From: Sphingomonas sp. CROZ-RG-20F-R02-07
GTDB lineage: Bacteria > Pseudomonadota > Alphaproteobacteria > Sphingomonadales > Sphingomonadaceae
Assembly: GCF_022662335.1 (NCBI RefSeq)
Contig: NZ_JAKNQJ010000006.1
Coordinates: 1 to 64,000, forward strand
Reading direction: 5' to 3'
DNA: 64,000 nucleotides
Shown: one piece after another, positions 27,888-36,375 of the stretch
How the letters are laid out: every line of letters begins with the position of its first letter
How positions within the stretch are numbered: position 1 is the first letter of the stretch
Translations under genes and position numbers: made by a program
Notes under the pieces: generated by a model
The model's input: only the letters and a program-made list of their open reading frames with translations
Told to the model about the DNA's origin: nothing
The model's database searches: none

Positions 27888-29171
27888 TCACTTCCCGATA
27901 CAGAAGCGTCCGAACAGCGCGTCGAGCATCGTTTCCGTGGCATCGTCGCCTACCAAGCCTGCCAAAGGCACCCGCGCACGCCGCAGATGCTCCGCCACGA
28001 TCAACGGATCGCGCGTGGTGATGGTCTCGAGCTCCGCTGCCGCCGCTTGGCATAATTGCTGCTGGTGACGCTTGAGCGGCAATGCATCAAGAGCCGGCAA
28101 CACATGTCGGGCGCGATCCTCGATCGCCTCCCACAATGTCGTGAGCGATTGTGGATCATGCTCAGACACGACCAGATGCTGTCCTGTTTGCGGCACACCC
28201 CGCCCCGGCAGATCGGCCCGCGCATGCAGCCACAACGCATCCGCGCGCGGTGGCGGATCGTCGGCGAGCCACAGGAGGATGTCCGCAGCACCGATCGCTT
28301 CTCCGGCGCGCACCACACCGATCTGCTCGACCACGTCTTCGGTCCGGTCGGTAAGCCCGGCAGTGTCGGTCACCAGATACGCTATCCCCTGCCGTACCAC
28401 GGGCGCATCGATCCGGTCGCGGGTGGTGCCCGAGATGGATGAGACGATCGCCGCGTCGCGTTCGATCAGCCGGTTGAGCAAGGTCGATTTGCCGCTGTTG
28501 GGCGGCCCGCCGATGACGACGCTAATTCCGTCACGCAACCGGTCCACAGCGGGGGCCGCAGCGACCACGGCGATCGTCGCTGCAAGCGCATGCGCCTCCG
28601 CTACGATGTCCGCCAAGGCGTCGGCATCATCCCCGACATCCGCTTCATCCGCAAAATCCAGCGACGCCTCGACCCGTGCCGCCAGACCCGACAGGTCAGC
28701 CATCCAGCCACGTATGGCGCGGCTCACCTGCCCTTCCGCGGCCATCAATGCCGATCGCCGCTGCGTCTCGGTTTCGGCCTCGAGCAGATCGGCCAAACCC
28801 TCTGCCTCCGCCAGATCGATCCGGCCGTGAACCAGTGCACGGCGGGTGAACTCGCCTGGCTCGGCCCGCCGCAGGCCGGGCATCGCTGCCAGCGCCGTCT
28901 CCACCGCTGCGATCACCGCCCGTCCGCCATGGCAGTGAAGCTCGACCAGATCCTCGCCGGTGACGCTGCCCCCCGCCCCGAACGCCAGCACGAGGCCGTG
29001 GTCGAGCGTGCCGCCCGATGCGTCGCGCAGCCGCCGCATGCCGGCCCGGCGATCCACCGGCAGCGTGCCCGCGATCGCACGTCCGGCGTCCATCGCGCGC
29101 GCGCCGCTGATCCGGATGACGGCGATCGCCGCCGGGGGACGGCCGCTCGAAACCGCGAAGATCGTATCCAC
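27888..29171 (-). CDS. mnmE: tRNA modification GTPase MnmE (TrmE)
   Basis: This 427-residue GTPase partners MnmG. It has an N-terminal THF-binding domain (IRISGARA), a helical domain, and an inserted G domain with GPPNSGKS, SGTTRD and DTAG motifs. It ends FCIGK, the family's C-terminal CxGK signature, with the catalytic Cys present. The GTG at 29171 places the start 4 nt after the stop of the DUF6489 gene; a longer ATG form would overlap that gene. Confidence 0.95.
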   Translation of the reverse strand: MDTIFAVSSGRPPAAIAVIRISGARAMDAGRAIAGTLPVDRRAGMRRLRDASGGTLDHGLVLAFGAGGSVTGEDLVELHCHGGRAVIAAVETALAAMPGLRRAEPGEFTRRALVHGRIDLAEAEGLADLLEAETETQRRSALMAAEGQVSRAIRGWMADLSGLAARVEASLDFADEADVGDDADALADIVAEAHALAATIAVVAAAPAVDRLRDGISVVIGGPPNSGKSTLLNRLIERDAAIVSSISGTTRDRIDAPVVRQGIAYLVTDTAGLTDRTEDVVEQIGVVRAGEAIGAADILLWLADDPPPRADALWLHARADLPGRGVPQTGQHLVVSEHDPQSLTTLWEAIEDRARHVLPALDALPLKRHQQQLCQAAAAELETITTRDPLIVAEHLRRARVPLAGLVGDDATETMLDALFGRFCIGK

Positions 29172-29175
29172 GGGG

Positions 29176-29403
29176 TCAGCCGCCCGCCTGACCCTCGAAC
29201 ATACGCCGCCACATCGCCATGCCGGCATCGCCCATCGGCGCCCAGCCGCGCATCATCGCTTCGATTGCCTCGGGCTTGATCCCGGATTGCATCGCGTCGC
29301 CGATCATCGCGATATAGCGTTCGTGAAGCGGCGTGAGATCGGGCAGCCCCATCGCGCGGCGTGCCTCTTCCGGGGTGCAGTCGAGGTCGATCGTGATCTT
29401 CAT
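29176..29403 (-). CDS. DUF6489-type small protein
   Basis: This 75-residue protein begins MKITIDLDCTPEEARRAMGLPDL and has a Met-rich tail. I place it in the DUF6489 family, which is restricted mostly to alphaproteobacteria and has no known function. It looks like a small amphipathic soluble protein. It lies between the TerC-type gene and mnmE on the same strand, and mnmE begins 4 nt after its stop, so the two are probably in one transcript. Confidence 0.75.
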   Translation of the reverse strand: MKITIDLDCTPEEARRAMGLPDLTPLHERYIAMIGDAMQSGIKPEAIEAMMRGWAPMGDAGMAMWRRMFEGQAGG

Positions 29404-29421
29404 CGCGCGGTCTCCGGCAGC

Positions 29422-30123
29422 TCAGAACAGGGTCAGGATGCCGACATGCGGGTCGGTCATACCGTCATAAATCATCTTGCCCGCGACATAGAGGATCACG
29501 GCCAGCCCGATATAGGCGATCCAGCGATAGCGTTCGATATAGCGCGCGATCAGATTGGCCGCGATCCCCATCAGCGCGACCGACAGCAGCAGCCCGACGA
29601 TCAGAATGCCCGGATGCGCCCGAGCCGCGCCTGCCACCGCCAGCACATTGTCGAGGCTCATCGACACGTCGGCAATCGCCACGGACCACGCGGCGGCGAT
29701 GAAGCTCTTGGCGGGGCGGACGTCGGCGGTGGTTTCGGGATGCGCCTGGGCGTGGCGCAATTCGCGCCACATCTTCCACGCCACCCACAGCAGCAGGATG
29801 CCGCCGGCGAAGATCAGCCCGATCATCCCCAGCAACCAGCTCACCCCGAGTGCAAAGACGATGCGCAGCACGAGCGCGGCGAGGATGCCGATCAGGATCA
29901 CACGCTTGCGCTCCGCGACCGGCAGTCCCGCGGCGAGCGCGCCCACGACGATCGCATTGTCGCCCGCCAGGACGACGTCGATCATCAGCACCTGCACGAA
30001 AGCGGCCAGCGCGGACGGGCTGCCGATGTTCGCAAAATCGGCGACAATGTGCTGCCAGATCAGCGCGGGCGAGCCCGGCCCGGTGGCGGCAGCAGCGAGA
30101 AGGGAGATGACCATGGCCGCCAT
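29422..30123 (-). CDS. TerC/YjbE-family integral membrane protein
   Basis: This 233-residue protein has about seven transmembrane segments and the TerC motifs LMIDVVLAGDNAIVVGA and VSMSLDNVLAVAG, whose buried Asp-Asn pairs probably bind metal. TerC/YjbE proteins are linked to manganese export and tellurite resistance. I saw no yybP-ykoY manganese riboswitch in the 127-bp gap before rho. A hairpin of unknown role (GGTGCAG/CTGCACC) is at 30194-30214. Confidence 0.88.
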   Translation of the reverse strand: MAAMVISLLAAAATGPGSPALIWQHIVADFANIGSPSALAAFVQVLMIDVVLAGDNAIVVGALAAGLPVAERKRVILIGILAALVLRIVFALGVSWLLGMIGLIFAGGILLLWVAWKMWRELRHAQAHPETTADVRPAKSFIAAAWSVAIADVSMSLDNVLAVAGAARAHPGILIVGLLLSVALMGIAANLIARYIERYRWIAYIGLAVILYVAGKMIYDGMTDPHVGILTLF

Positions 30124-30193
30124 GTAGCCGTTCGGCGGCTTGCCGCAAAGACTATGACGGTTTCGTCATGTTGCGGGTGGTGAGGCGTGGCAG

Positions 30194-30214
30194 GGTGCAG
30201 ACCAAGCCTGCACC
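30194..30214. other. Perfect 7-bp hairpin between rho and the TerC-type gene
   Basis: GGTGCAG and CTGCACC pair across a 7-nt loop in the gap between rho (stop near 30251) and the TerC-type gene. There is no T-run on either strand, so it is not a standard intrinsic terminator. It could still attenuate rho readthrough. Confidence 0.45.
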
Positions 30215-30250
30215 GGTGGGTCGGGTCTGAAGACCGCCGGCCGCATGCGG

Positions 30251-31507
30251 CTATTGATTCATGCTGTCGAAGAAATCCTCGTTGGTCTTGGAATTCTTCA
30301 TCTTGTCGAGGAGGAACTCCATGGAGTCGATCGTGCCCATTTGCATGAGGATGCGGCGCAGTACCCACATCTTGGACAGCTTCTCCTTGGGCACCAGCAG
30401 CTCTTCCTTGCGCGTGCCCGATTTGCCCACGTCGAGCGCGGGGAAGATACGCTTGTCGGCCACCTTGCGGTCGAGCACGATCTCGGAATTGCCCGTGCCC
30501 TTGAACTCCTCGAAGATTACCTCGTCCATCCGGCTGCCCGTGTCGATCAGCGCGGTGGCGATGATCGAGAGCGAGCCGCCCTCCTCGATGTTGCGCGCCG
30601 CGCCGAAGAAGCGCTTGGGCCGCTGGAGCGCGTTGGCATCGACGCCGCCGGTCAGCACCTTGCCGGACGACGGCACCACGGTGTTGTAGGCACGACCGAG
30701 GCGGGTGATGCTGTCGAGCAGGATCACGACGTCCTTCTTGTGCTCGACCAGGCGCTTGGCCTTTTCGATCACCATTTCGGCCACCTGGACGTGGCGCTGC
30801 GCGGGTTCGTCGAAGGTGGAGCTGACCACCTCGCCCTTCACGCTGCGCTGCATGTCGGTCACTTCCTCGGGCCGCTCGTCGATGAGCAGCACGATGAGGA
30901 AGACTTCGGGATGGTTGTCGGTGATCGCCTTGGCGATGTTCTGCAGCATCACCGTCTTGCCGACGCGCGGGGGTGCCACGATCAGCGTGCGCTGGCCCTT
31001 GCCCTGCGGCGAGACGATGTCGATCACGCGTGCCGACTTGTCCTTCACGGTAGGGTCGGCGGGATCGAGCGTCAGCTTGGATTCGGGATAGAGCGGCGTC
31101 AGATTGTCGAAGTTGACGCGGTGGCGCACCGCATCGGGATCGTCGAAATTGACGCTGGTGAGCTTGGTCAGCGCGAAATAGCGTTCGCCGTCCTTGGGCC
31201 CGCGGATCTCGCCCTCAACCGTGTCGCCGGTGCGGAGCCCGTGCTTACGCACCTGGTTGGGCGAGATGTAGATGTCGTCCGGTCCGGCGAGGTAATTCGC
31301 CTCGGGGCTGCGCAGGAAGCCGAAGCCGTCCTGCATGACCTCGATCGTGCCAAGGCCCATGATCTGGTCGCCATTCTCGGCCTGCACCTTCAGGATCGCG
31401 AACAGCAGGTCCTGCTTGCGGAGCGTGGACGCACTCTCGACGCCCAACTCCTCGGCCATGCTCACCAGTTCGGCGGGCTTCTTCTTCTTCAGGTCTTTGA
31501 GATGCAT
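30251..31507 (-). CDS. rho: Transcription termination factor Rho
   Basis: This 418-residue hexameric RNA-dependent ATPase is complete. An N-terminal RNA-binding OB domain ([22 protein letters not shown]) is followed by Walker A APPRVGKT, Walker B VVILLDS and the Q-loop and R-loop region. The start has the typical Rho opening [15 protein letters not shown]. It lies upstream of the TerC-type gene and downstream of hemJ, with 157 bp to hemJ. Confidence 0.97.
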   Translation of the reverse strand: MHLKDLKKKKPAELVSMAEELGVESASTLRKQDLLFAILKVQAENGDQIMGLGTIEVMQDGFGFLRSPEANYLAGPDDIYISPNQVRKHGLRTGDTVEGEIRGPKDGERYFALTKLTSVNFDDPDAVRHRVNFDNLTPLYPESKLTLDPADPTVKDKSARVIDIVSPQGKGQRTLIVAPPRVGKTVMLQNIAKAITDNHPEVFLIVLLIDERPEEVTDMQRSVKGEVVSSTFDEPAQRHVQVAEMVIEKAKRLVEHKKDVVILLDSITRLGRAYNTVVPSSGKVLTGGVDANALQRPKRFFGAARNIEEGGSLSIIATALIDTGSRMDEVIFEEFKGTGNSEIVLDRKVADKRIFPALDVGKSGTRKEELLVPKEKLSKMWVLRRILMQMGTIDSMEFLLDKMKNSKTNEDFFDSMNQ

Positions 31508-31664
31508 GGGGAGTGTCCGCGAAAGGTCGGCAGAAAGGTGCGTCGTTCGGCGAAATCTTCGCGGCGAGGACGATGCTGGAGATCACGCATGGAAAGCACG
31601 GCAGGACGCCGGTTTTTACGCCGAACGGGAATTAGGCCCGGCCCACCTCCAAGTCAAGCGGCCC

Positions 31665-32126
31665 TCAAAAGGGGCGGACGATCACCAGGATGACGATCAG
31701 CGTTACCGCGAGCGCGGGCACCTCGTTCATCATCCGCAGCGCCTTGCCCGTCATCGTCGGGCGGCCGCCCGCGAGCTTGCGCGCATAGCCCACCGCCCAG
31801 CCATGATAGCCCGACAGCAGCAGCACGATCAGCAGCTTGGCGTGAAGCCAGCCGAGCCCGGGCTGCCCGGCGAACAGGCCGAGATTGGCGGCGAGCATCA
31901 ACCCCAGCACCCACACCGCGATCAGCGCGGGCGTCAGGATGATGTGGCGGATCTTTCCCTCGCGCTCGACCCAGGCCGCGGCCTCGGCCGCGTCGCCGCG
32001 GGCCAGCGCCTCCTGATGATAGACGAGATAGCGCGGCATCATGAACAGCCCCGCCATCCAGAAGATCACGAAGATCAGATGCGCCGCCTTCACCCAGTCA
32101 TAGGAAGCGCCCAGCCAGCCGATCAT
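31665..32126 (-). CDS. hemJ: Protoporphyrinogen IX oxidase HemJ
   Basis: This 153-residue membrane protein has four transmembrane segments. The family's conserved His lies in the first (WVKAAHLIFVIFWMAGLFMMPRYLVYHQ) and a conserved Lys in GWLHAKLLIVLLL. HemJ oxidises protoporphyrinogen IX in bacteria without HemG or HemY. The ATG at 32126 overlaps the hemE stop. hemE-hemJ forms a short heme operon beside the probable origin. Confidence 0.9.
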   Translation of the reverse strand: MIGWLGASYDWVKAAHLIFVIFWMAGLFMMPRYLVYHQEALARGDAAEAAAWVEREGKIRHIILTPALIAVWVLGLMLAANLGLFAGQPGLGWLHAKLLIVLLLSGYHGWAVGYARKLAGGRPTMTGKALRMMNEVPALAVTLIVILVIVRPF

Positions 32127-33220
32127 GCCGTCCTCCGTATCCGTGCGAGCGCCTGCTCGACATGCGCGATCGGCGTATCCTGCTGGATGCCGTGGCCCAA
32201 GTTGAAAACATGGGGCCGCTCCGCAAAAGCGCCCAGCACGCGGTCGATCGCTGCGTCGAGCGTCGCGCCGCCGGCGATCAGCGCCAGCGGATCGAGATTG
32301 CCCTGCACCGGCAATCCCGGCGGCAGCGCGGCATGTGCCCAGGCGGGATCGACCGTCTCGTCCAGCCCGATCGCCGTCGCGGCCGTCTCGCGCGCATAGG
32401 CCGGCAGCTTGCCCCCCGCGCCTTTCGGAAAGGCGATCACCGGTATGCCGGGGCACCGCGCCGCCAGCGCCGCCACGATCCGCCCGGTGGGCGCGATCAC
32501 CCAGCGTTCGAACTGCATCGGCGAGAGGCTGCCAGCCCAACTGTCGAACAGCTGGACCGCCTCGACGCCGGCTTCGATCTGGCGGGCGAGATATTCGATG
32601 GTCAGATCGGCAATGGCATCGATGATCGCGCCGAACGCCGCCGGATCGCGATGCGCGAACCGCCGCGTCTCGGCCTGGTCGCGGCTGCCATGCCCCGCCA
32701 CCATATAGGTGGCGACCGTCCAGGGGGAGCCGGCAAAGCCCAGGAAGGCGGTCTGTAAGGGCAGCAGCGCCGCGACCCGCGCCACCGTCGCATAGACCGG
32801 CTCGAGCCGGTCGGCATGGCTCTGGAGCGCCGCCAGCGCATGATCGACCAGCGGGGGCTCCAGCCGGGGACCCTCGCCCACCCCAAAGCTCAGATCCTGC
32901 CCCAGCGCCCATGGCACCATCAGGATGTCGGAGAACAGGATCGCGCCGTCGAAGCCGAAGCGCCGGATCGGCTGCATGGTCACTTCGGCAGCGGCCTCGG
33001 GATCGGTGGCAAGCGCGAGAAAGCCGCCCTTCTCCGCCCGTAGTGCACGATATTCGGGAAGATAGCGCCCCGCCTGACGCATGAACCATACCGGCGGCAC
33101 CAAAGGCTTGTCACCCTTCAGCGTGGCGAGCAGCGGTTTGTCGAAAGCCCGATCGGTCAGCGCGAAAGCCCTTCTATCACTATAAGAGATTCTAAAAAGA
33201 GGATGTTGCAGTAGTTGCAC
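32123..33220 (-). CDS. hemE: Uroporphyrinogen decarboxylase HemE
   Basis: The enzyme removes four carboxylates from uroporphyrinogen III in heme synthesis. Motifs WFMRQAGRYLPEYR, FSDILMVPWALG, FAGSPWTVATYM and FDSWAG are present. The only ATG/GTG/TTG that keeps the whole N-terminal domain is the GTG at 33220 (365 residues), but it has no Shine-Dalgarno sequence and adds 20 residues of low-complexity sequence absent from the family. A CTG at 33160 has AGAAGGG 8 nt upstream and gives the family-like start LTDRAFDKPLLATLKG. I think CTG may be the true start (345 residues). A downstream TTG would lose conserved residues. Confidence 0.93.
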   Translation of the reverse strand: MQLLQHPLFRISYSDRRAFALTDRAFDKPLLATLKGDKPLVPPVWFMRQAGRYLPEYRALRAEKGGFLALATDPEAAAEVTMQPIRRFGFDGAILFSDILMVPWALGQDLSFGVGEGPRLEPPLVDHALAALQSHADRLEPVYATVARVAALLPLQTAFLGFAGSPWTVATYMVAGHGSRDQAETRRFAHRDPAAFGAIIDAIADLTIEYLARQIEAGVEAVQLFDSWAGSLSPMQFERWVIAPTGRIVAALAARCPGIPVIAFPKGAGGKLPAYARETAATAIGLDETVDPAWAHAALPPGLPVQGNLDPLALIAGGATLDAAIDRVLGAFAERPHVFNLGHGIQQDTPIAHVEQALARIRRTA

Positions 33221-33317
33221 AGTGGGTAGCGGGGGTTAGGCGTTCGTCCCCGAAATGCCAACAGCTTGACCGTGGCGCGCCCGCGCGAACGCGCCGATTC
33301 GGATCGCACCGTCCCCG

Positions 33318-33326
33318 TTATCCACA
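33318..33326 (+). promoter_or_regulatory. DnaA box, perfect
   Basis: TTATCCACA, the canonical DnaA box, forms an inverted pair with the perfect box at 33361-33369. Confidence 0.85.
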
Positions 33327-33360
33327 GGCTGTGCGCCAAAGCGGCGCCTGTGCGCGGCGA

Positions 33361-33369
33361 TGTGGATAA
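33361..33369 (-). promoter_or_regulatory. DnaA box, perfect, opposite strand
   Basis: TGTGGATAA on the plus strand is the reverse complement of the canonical TTATCCACA box. Confidence 0.85.
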
Positions 33370-33439
33370 GCCCGCGGTTTTCCACGGCATCCCGGTGGCT
33401 TGGACGATCGTGCGAGTTGCGCTAGCGTTCGTCCCCATG

Positions 33440-33448
33440 TTGTCCACA
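33440..33448 (+). promoter_or_regulatory. DnaA box, one mismatch
   Basis: TTGTCCACA differs from the canonical box at one base and lies 18 bp upstream of the ppsR start codon. Confidence 0.7.
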
Positions 33449-33465
33449 GTTCCGTTCCGGCGCCC

Positions 33466-34299
33466 GTGACGGTCCGGCTCCATCTTCACCTGCTCTCCGA
33501 TTCCACCGGCGAGACGCTGGAGAACATCGCCAAAGCCGCGCTGGCGCAATATGACGATGTCGAGACGGTGCGGCATTTCTGGCCGATGGTGCGCACCGAG
33601 ACGCATCTGGAGCGCATCTTGGAAGAGATCGCGCAGAATCCGGGGCTGGTGATCTTCACGCTGGTGAACGCGGGGAGCCGGCGGATCCTGGAACAGCGCT
33701 GTGCGAGCCTCGGCCTTCCGGTGGTCGCCCCGCTCGATCCTGTGAACGATGCGCTGTCGGGGCTGCTGGGGCAGCAAGCCAAGGCGCGGCCGGGGCGCCA
33801 GCACGTCCTGGATGCCGCCTATTTCGCCCGCGTCGACGCCATCCAGTTCACGATCGCGCATGACGACGGCATCGCGCACGAGGATTGGGAAGAGGCCGAT
33901 ATCGTGCTTGCGGGCGTGTCGCGCTCGTCCAAGACGCCCACGTCCATCTATCTGGCGAACCGCGGCTATAAAACGGCCAACATCCCGGTCGTGGTCGAAA
34001 GCCCGCCGCCCGCCGCGCTCTATACGCTCAGGAACCCGCTGGTCGTGGGGCTTACCACCAGCGCGGACCGGCTGATCCAGGTCCGGCGCAACCGGCTGCT
34101 CTCGCTCAACCAGGCACCCGAAACGGCCTATGTGAACGAGGATGCGGTGCAGAAGGAGCTGATGTTCGCGCGGCGCCTGTTCGCCGACCATGGCTGGCCG
34201 GTGATCGACGTGACGCGCCGTTCGATCGAGGAGACCGCCGCGGCGATCATCGCGCTGTGCAACGAACGCCGTGGCACGCCGGGCATCGTCGCGGAATGA
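33466..34299 (+). CDS. ppsR: PEP synthase regulatory protein (bifunctional kinase/phosphorylase)
   Basis: This 277-residue DUF299/PpsR family protein switches PEP synthase or pyruvate phosphate dikinase on and off. It opens LHLHLLSDSTGETLENIAKAAL and has the nucleotide-binding segment AGVSRSSKTPTSIYLAN. The GTG at 33466 gives the usual length; a start further upstream would run into the DnaA-box region. It is the first rightward gene after the probable origin. Confidence 0.92.
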   Translation: MTVRLHLHLLSDSTGETLENIAKAALAQYDDVETVRHFWPMVRTETHLERILEEIAQNPGLVIFTLVNAGSRRILEQRCASLGLPVVAPLDPVNDALSGLLGQQAKARPGRQHVLDAAYFARVDAIQFTIAHDDGIAHEDWEEADIVLAGVSRSSKTPTSIYLANRGYKTANIPVVVESPPPAALYTLRNPLVVGLTTSADRLIQVRRNRLLSLNQAPETAYVNEDAVQKELMFARRLFADHGWPVIDVTRRSIEETAAAIIALCNERRGTPGIVAE

Positions 34300-34892
34300 C
34301 CGAAACGCTGATCCTCGCCTCGCAAAGCGCGTCGCGGCGCGCGATGCTGACGGCGGCGGGCGTATCGTTCGAGGCGGTCGCAGCGGGCGTCGACGAGGAC
34401 GCGGCCAAGGCGGCGCTCGCGCATCTCTCGCCACGCGACCTGGCGGATGCGCTCGCCGAGCTGAAGGCGGTGAAGATCTCGCAGCGTCACCCGCAGCCGC
34501 TGGTGCTCGGCAGCGATTCAGTGGTGGCGCTCGCCGACGGCAGCCTGCTCGACAAGCCCGAAAGCCGCGAACAGGCCGCCGAGCATCTCCGCCGTATGAG
34601 CGGCGCGCGCCACGAATTGTGGAGCGGTGCCGTGATCGCGCAAGGGGGCCGCGCCGTCTGGCGTCACGTGGAGGCGGCGCGGATGCACGTCCGCCCCTTG
34701 AGCGACGCGTTCATCGCCGCCTATCTTGACCGGGAATGGCCCGCGATCGCCGGATGCGTGGGTTGCTACCGGATCGAGGGTCCGGGCGCGCAGCTCTTCG
34801 ACCGGATCGAGGGCAGCCAGTTCACCGTGCTCGGCCTGCCGCTGCTGCCCGTGCTCGGCTATCTGCGCGTCCGCGGGATGATGCCGGCGTGA
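34296..34892 (+). CDS. Maf-family nucleotide pyrophosphatase
   Basis: This 198-residue Maf protein hydrolyses modified or canonical nucleoside triphosphates. Motifs include LILASQSASRRAMLTAAG, LGSDSVVAL and the C-terminal IEGPGAQLFDRIEGSQFTV. The ATG overlaps the ppsR stop by 4 nt. The order ppsR-maf-aroE-coaE-dnaQ is common beside hemE in alphaproteobacteria. Confidence 0.93.
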   Translation: MTETLILASQSASRRAMLTAAGVSFEAVAAGVDEDAAKAALAHLSPRDLADALAELKAVKISQRHPQPLVLGSDSVVALADGSLLDKPESREQAAEHLRRMSGARHELWSGAVIAQGGRAVWRHVEAARMHVRPLSDAFIAAYLDREWPAIAGCVGCYRIEGPGAQLFDRIEGSQFTVLGLPLLPVLGYLRVRGMMPA

Positions 34893-34965
34893 ACCGGATG
34901 GTCCGATACCGTGCGCCGCCGGTCGATCCCGTTGCGACGTCCCTTTCCCCAAGCGGAACCCGTTC

Positions 34966-35778
34966 ATGAGCCAGCCTTATGCCGAGGTGATCGGCGATCC
35001 CGTCGCGCACAGCAAATCGCCGATGATCCACGGTTTCTGGCTGAAGGCGCTGGGGATCGACGCTGATTACCGCGCGACTCGCGTGGCGCCCGAGGATCTG
35101 GGCGCGTGGCTGGCCGCTCGGCGCGCCGATCCGGCATGGCGCGGGTGCAACGTCACCGTGCCGCACAAGCTGGCCGCGCTCGATCATGTCGGCGATCCGG
35201 GCGACGTGCGCGGCACGATCGGGGCGATCAACACCGTATTCCGCGGACAGGACGGCGCGCTGATCGGCACCAACACCGATGCCGGCGGCTTCTACGCGCC
35301 GATCGCCGATCGCGATCTGGCGGGTAAGGCGGTCACGGTGATCGGCGCCGGTGGTGCGGCGCGCGCGATCCTGTTCGCGCTGTCGCGGATTGGCGTGGGC
35401 CGCGTGACCCTGCTCAACCGCAATCCGCTGAAGGGCGCGGCACTGCTGGCCGCCTTCGGGTTGAAGGGGCAGGCGCTGCCGCTCACCGCCGCGCTTCCGC
35501 CATGTGCCTTGCTCGTCAACGCGACGACGCTGGGCATGACGGGCCAGCCGCCGCTCGCGATCGACCTGACCCCCCTGCCCGACGATGCGCTGGTCTATGA
35601 CATCGTCTATGCGCCGCTCGAGACGCCGTTGCTGGCCGCCGCGCATGCGCGCGGGCTGGAGACGGTCGACGGGCTGGAGATGCTGGTGGGCCAGGCCTCG
35701 CTCGCCTTCGAGATCCTGTTCGGTGCGGCGCCCCCGCGCGAGCGCGACGACGCGTTGCGCGCGCTGCTGGTCGCATGA
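34966..35778 (+). CDS. aroE: Shikimate dehydrogenase
   Basis: This 270-residue NADPH-dependent enzyme reduces 3-dehydroshikimate in aromatic amino-acid synthesis. The substrate site is shown by HSKSPMIHGFW and NVTVPHKLAAL, and the cofactor site by VIGAGGAARAILFAL. Length is typical. It overlaps coaE by 4 nt and is 73 nt after maf, in a gap with no other feature that I can see. Confidence 0.95.
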   Translation: MSQPYAEVIGDPVAHSKSPMIHGFWLKALGIDADYRATRVAPEDLGAWLAARRADPAWRGCNVTVPHKLAALDHVGDPGDVRGTIGAINTVFRGQDGALIGTNTDAGGFYAPIADRDLAGKAVTVIGAGGAARAILFALSRIGVGRVTLLNRNPLKGAALLAAFGLKGQALPLTAALPPCALLVNATTLGMTGQPPLAIDLTPLPDDALVYDIVYAPLETPLLAAAHARGLETVDGLEMLVGQASLAFEILFGAAPPRERDDALRALLVA

Positions 35779-36368
35779 TCGCGCTGGGCCTCACCGGTTC
35801 GATCGGAATGGGCAAATCGACTGTCGCCGCGATGTTCGCCGACGAGGGCGTGCCGGTATTCGATGCGGACGCCACGGTGCGCCGGTTGCAGCGTCCGCGC
35901 GGCCGGCTGTTGCCCGCGATCGAGGCGCGCTTTCCCGGATCGACCGGGCGCCGCGGCGTCGATCGCGACGCACTCGGCGCGCTGGTGTTCGGCAACGAGA
36001 TGGCGATCCGCGCGCTGGAGGCGATCGTCCATCCCGCCGTGGCAGAGGAGCGGGCGCTGTTCCGCACCACGCATCGCGGCGCGCCGCTGCTGCTGTTCGA
36101 CGTGCCGCTGCTCTACGAAACCGGCGGCGATTCGGCGATGGACGTGGTGGCGGTCGTGACGGCGGCGCCGTCGGTGCAGCGCCAGCGCGTGCTCGCGCGT
36201 CCCGGCATGACGCCCGCCAAGCTCCACGCGATTCTGGCACGCCAGCTTCCCGATGCCGAAAAACAGGCGCGCGCCCGTTTCGTGATCCGCACCGACGTGC
36301 CGCTCAACCACACGCGCGACGCCGTGCGCGACGTCATCGCTTGCCTCGTCGGCAAGGCGGCGCGATAA
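35775..36368 (+). CDS. coaE: Dephospho-CoA kinase
   Basis: This 197-residue kinase makes the last step of CoA synthesis. It opens MIALGLTGSIGMGKSTVA with the P-loop GSIGMGKST, and the segment FDVPLLYETG is family-typical. The ATG overlaps the aroE stop. dnaQ starts 7 nt later. Confidence 0.95.
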   Translation: MIALGLTGSIGMGKSTVAAMFADEGVPVFDADATVRRLQRPRGRLLPAIEARFPGSTGRRGVDRDALGALVFGNEMAIRALEAIVHPAVAEERALFRTTHRGAPLLLFDVPLLYETGGDSAMDVVAVVTAAPSVQRQRVLARPGMTPAKLHAILARQLPDAEKQARARFVIRTDVPLNHTRDAVRDVIACLVGKAAR

Positions 36369-36375
36369 CCGCCCG

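Larger units (their letters stand above)
33161..33465. other. Probable chromosomal replication origin (oriC)
   Basis: The hemE-ppsR gap has DnaA boxes at 33318-33326 (TTATCCACA, perfect), 33361-33369 (perfect, opposite strand), 33440-33448 (TTGTCCACA) and 33378-33386 (TTTTCCACG). An AT-richer stretch at 33175-33205 could unwind. Two GATTC (CcrM-type GANTC) sites are at 33188 and 33296. The location beside hemE matches known origins in Caulobacter and Rickettsia. Genes on both sides are transcribed away from it, and parAB with parS sites are 6-10 kb away. Confidence 0.8.

Noticed and set aside
30124..30250. A yybP-ykoY manganese riboswitch before the TerC-type gene.
   Set aside because: The conserved riboswitch core is not visible in the gap; only a plain hairpin at 30194-30214 is.
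33179..33184. TATAGT (minus strand) as the hemE -10 element.
   Set aside because: It would start the transcript inside the AGAAGGG sequence used as evidence for the CTG start, and no matching -35 is visible at a normal distance. It could instead be part of the unwinding region.
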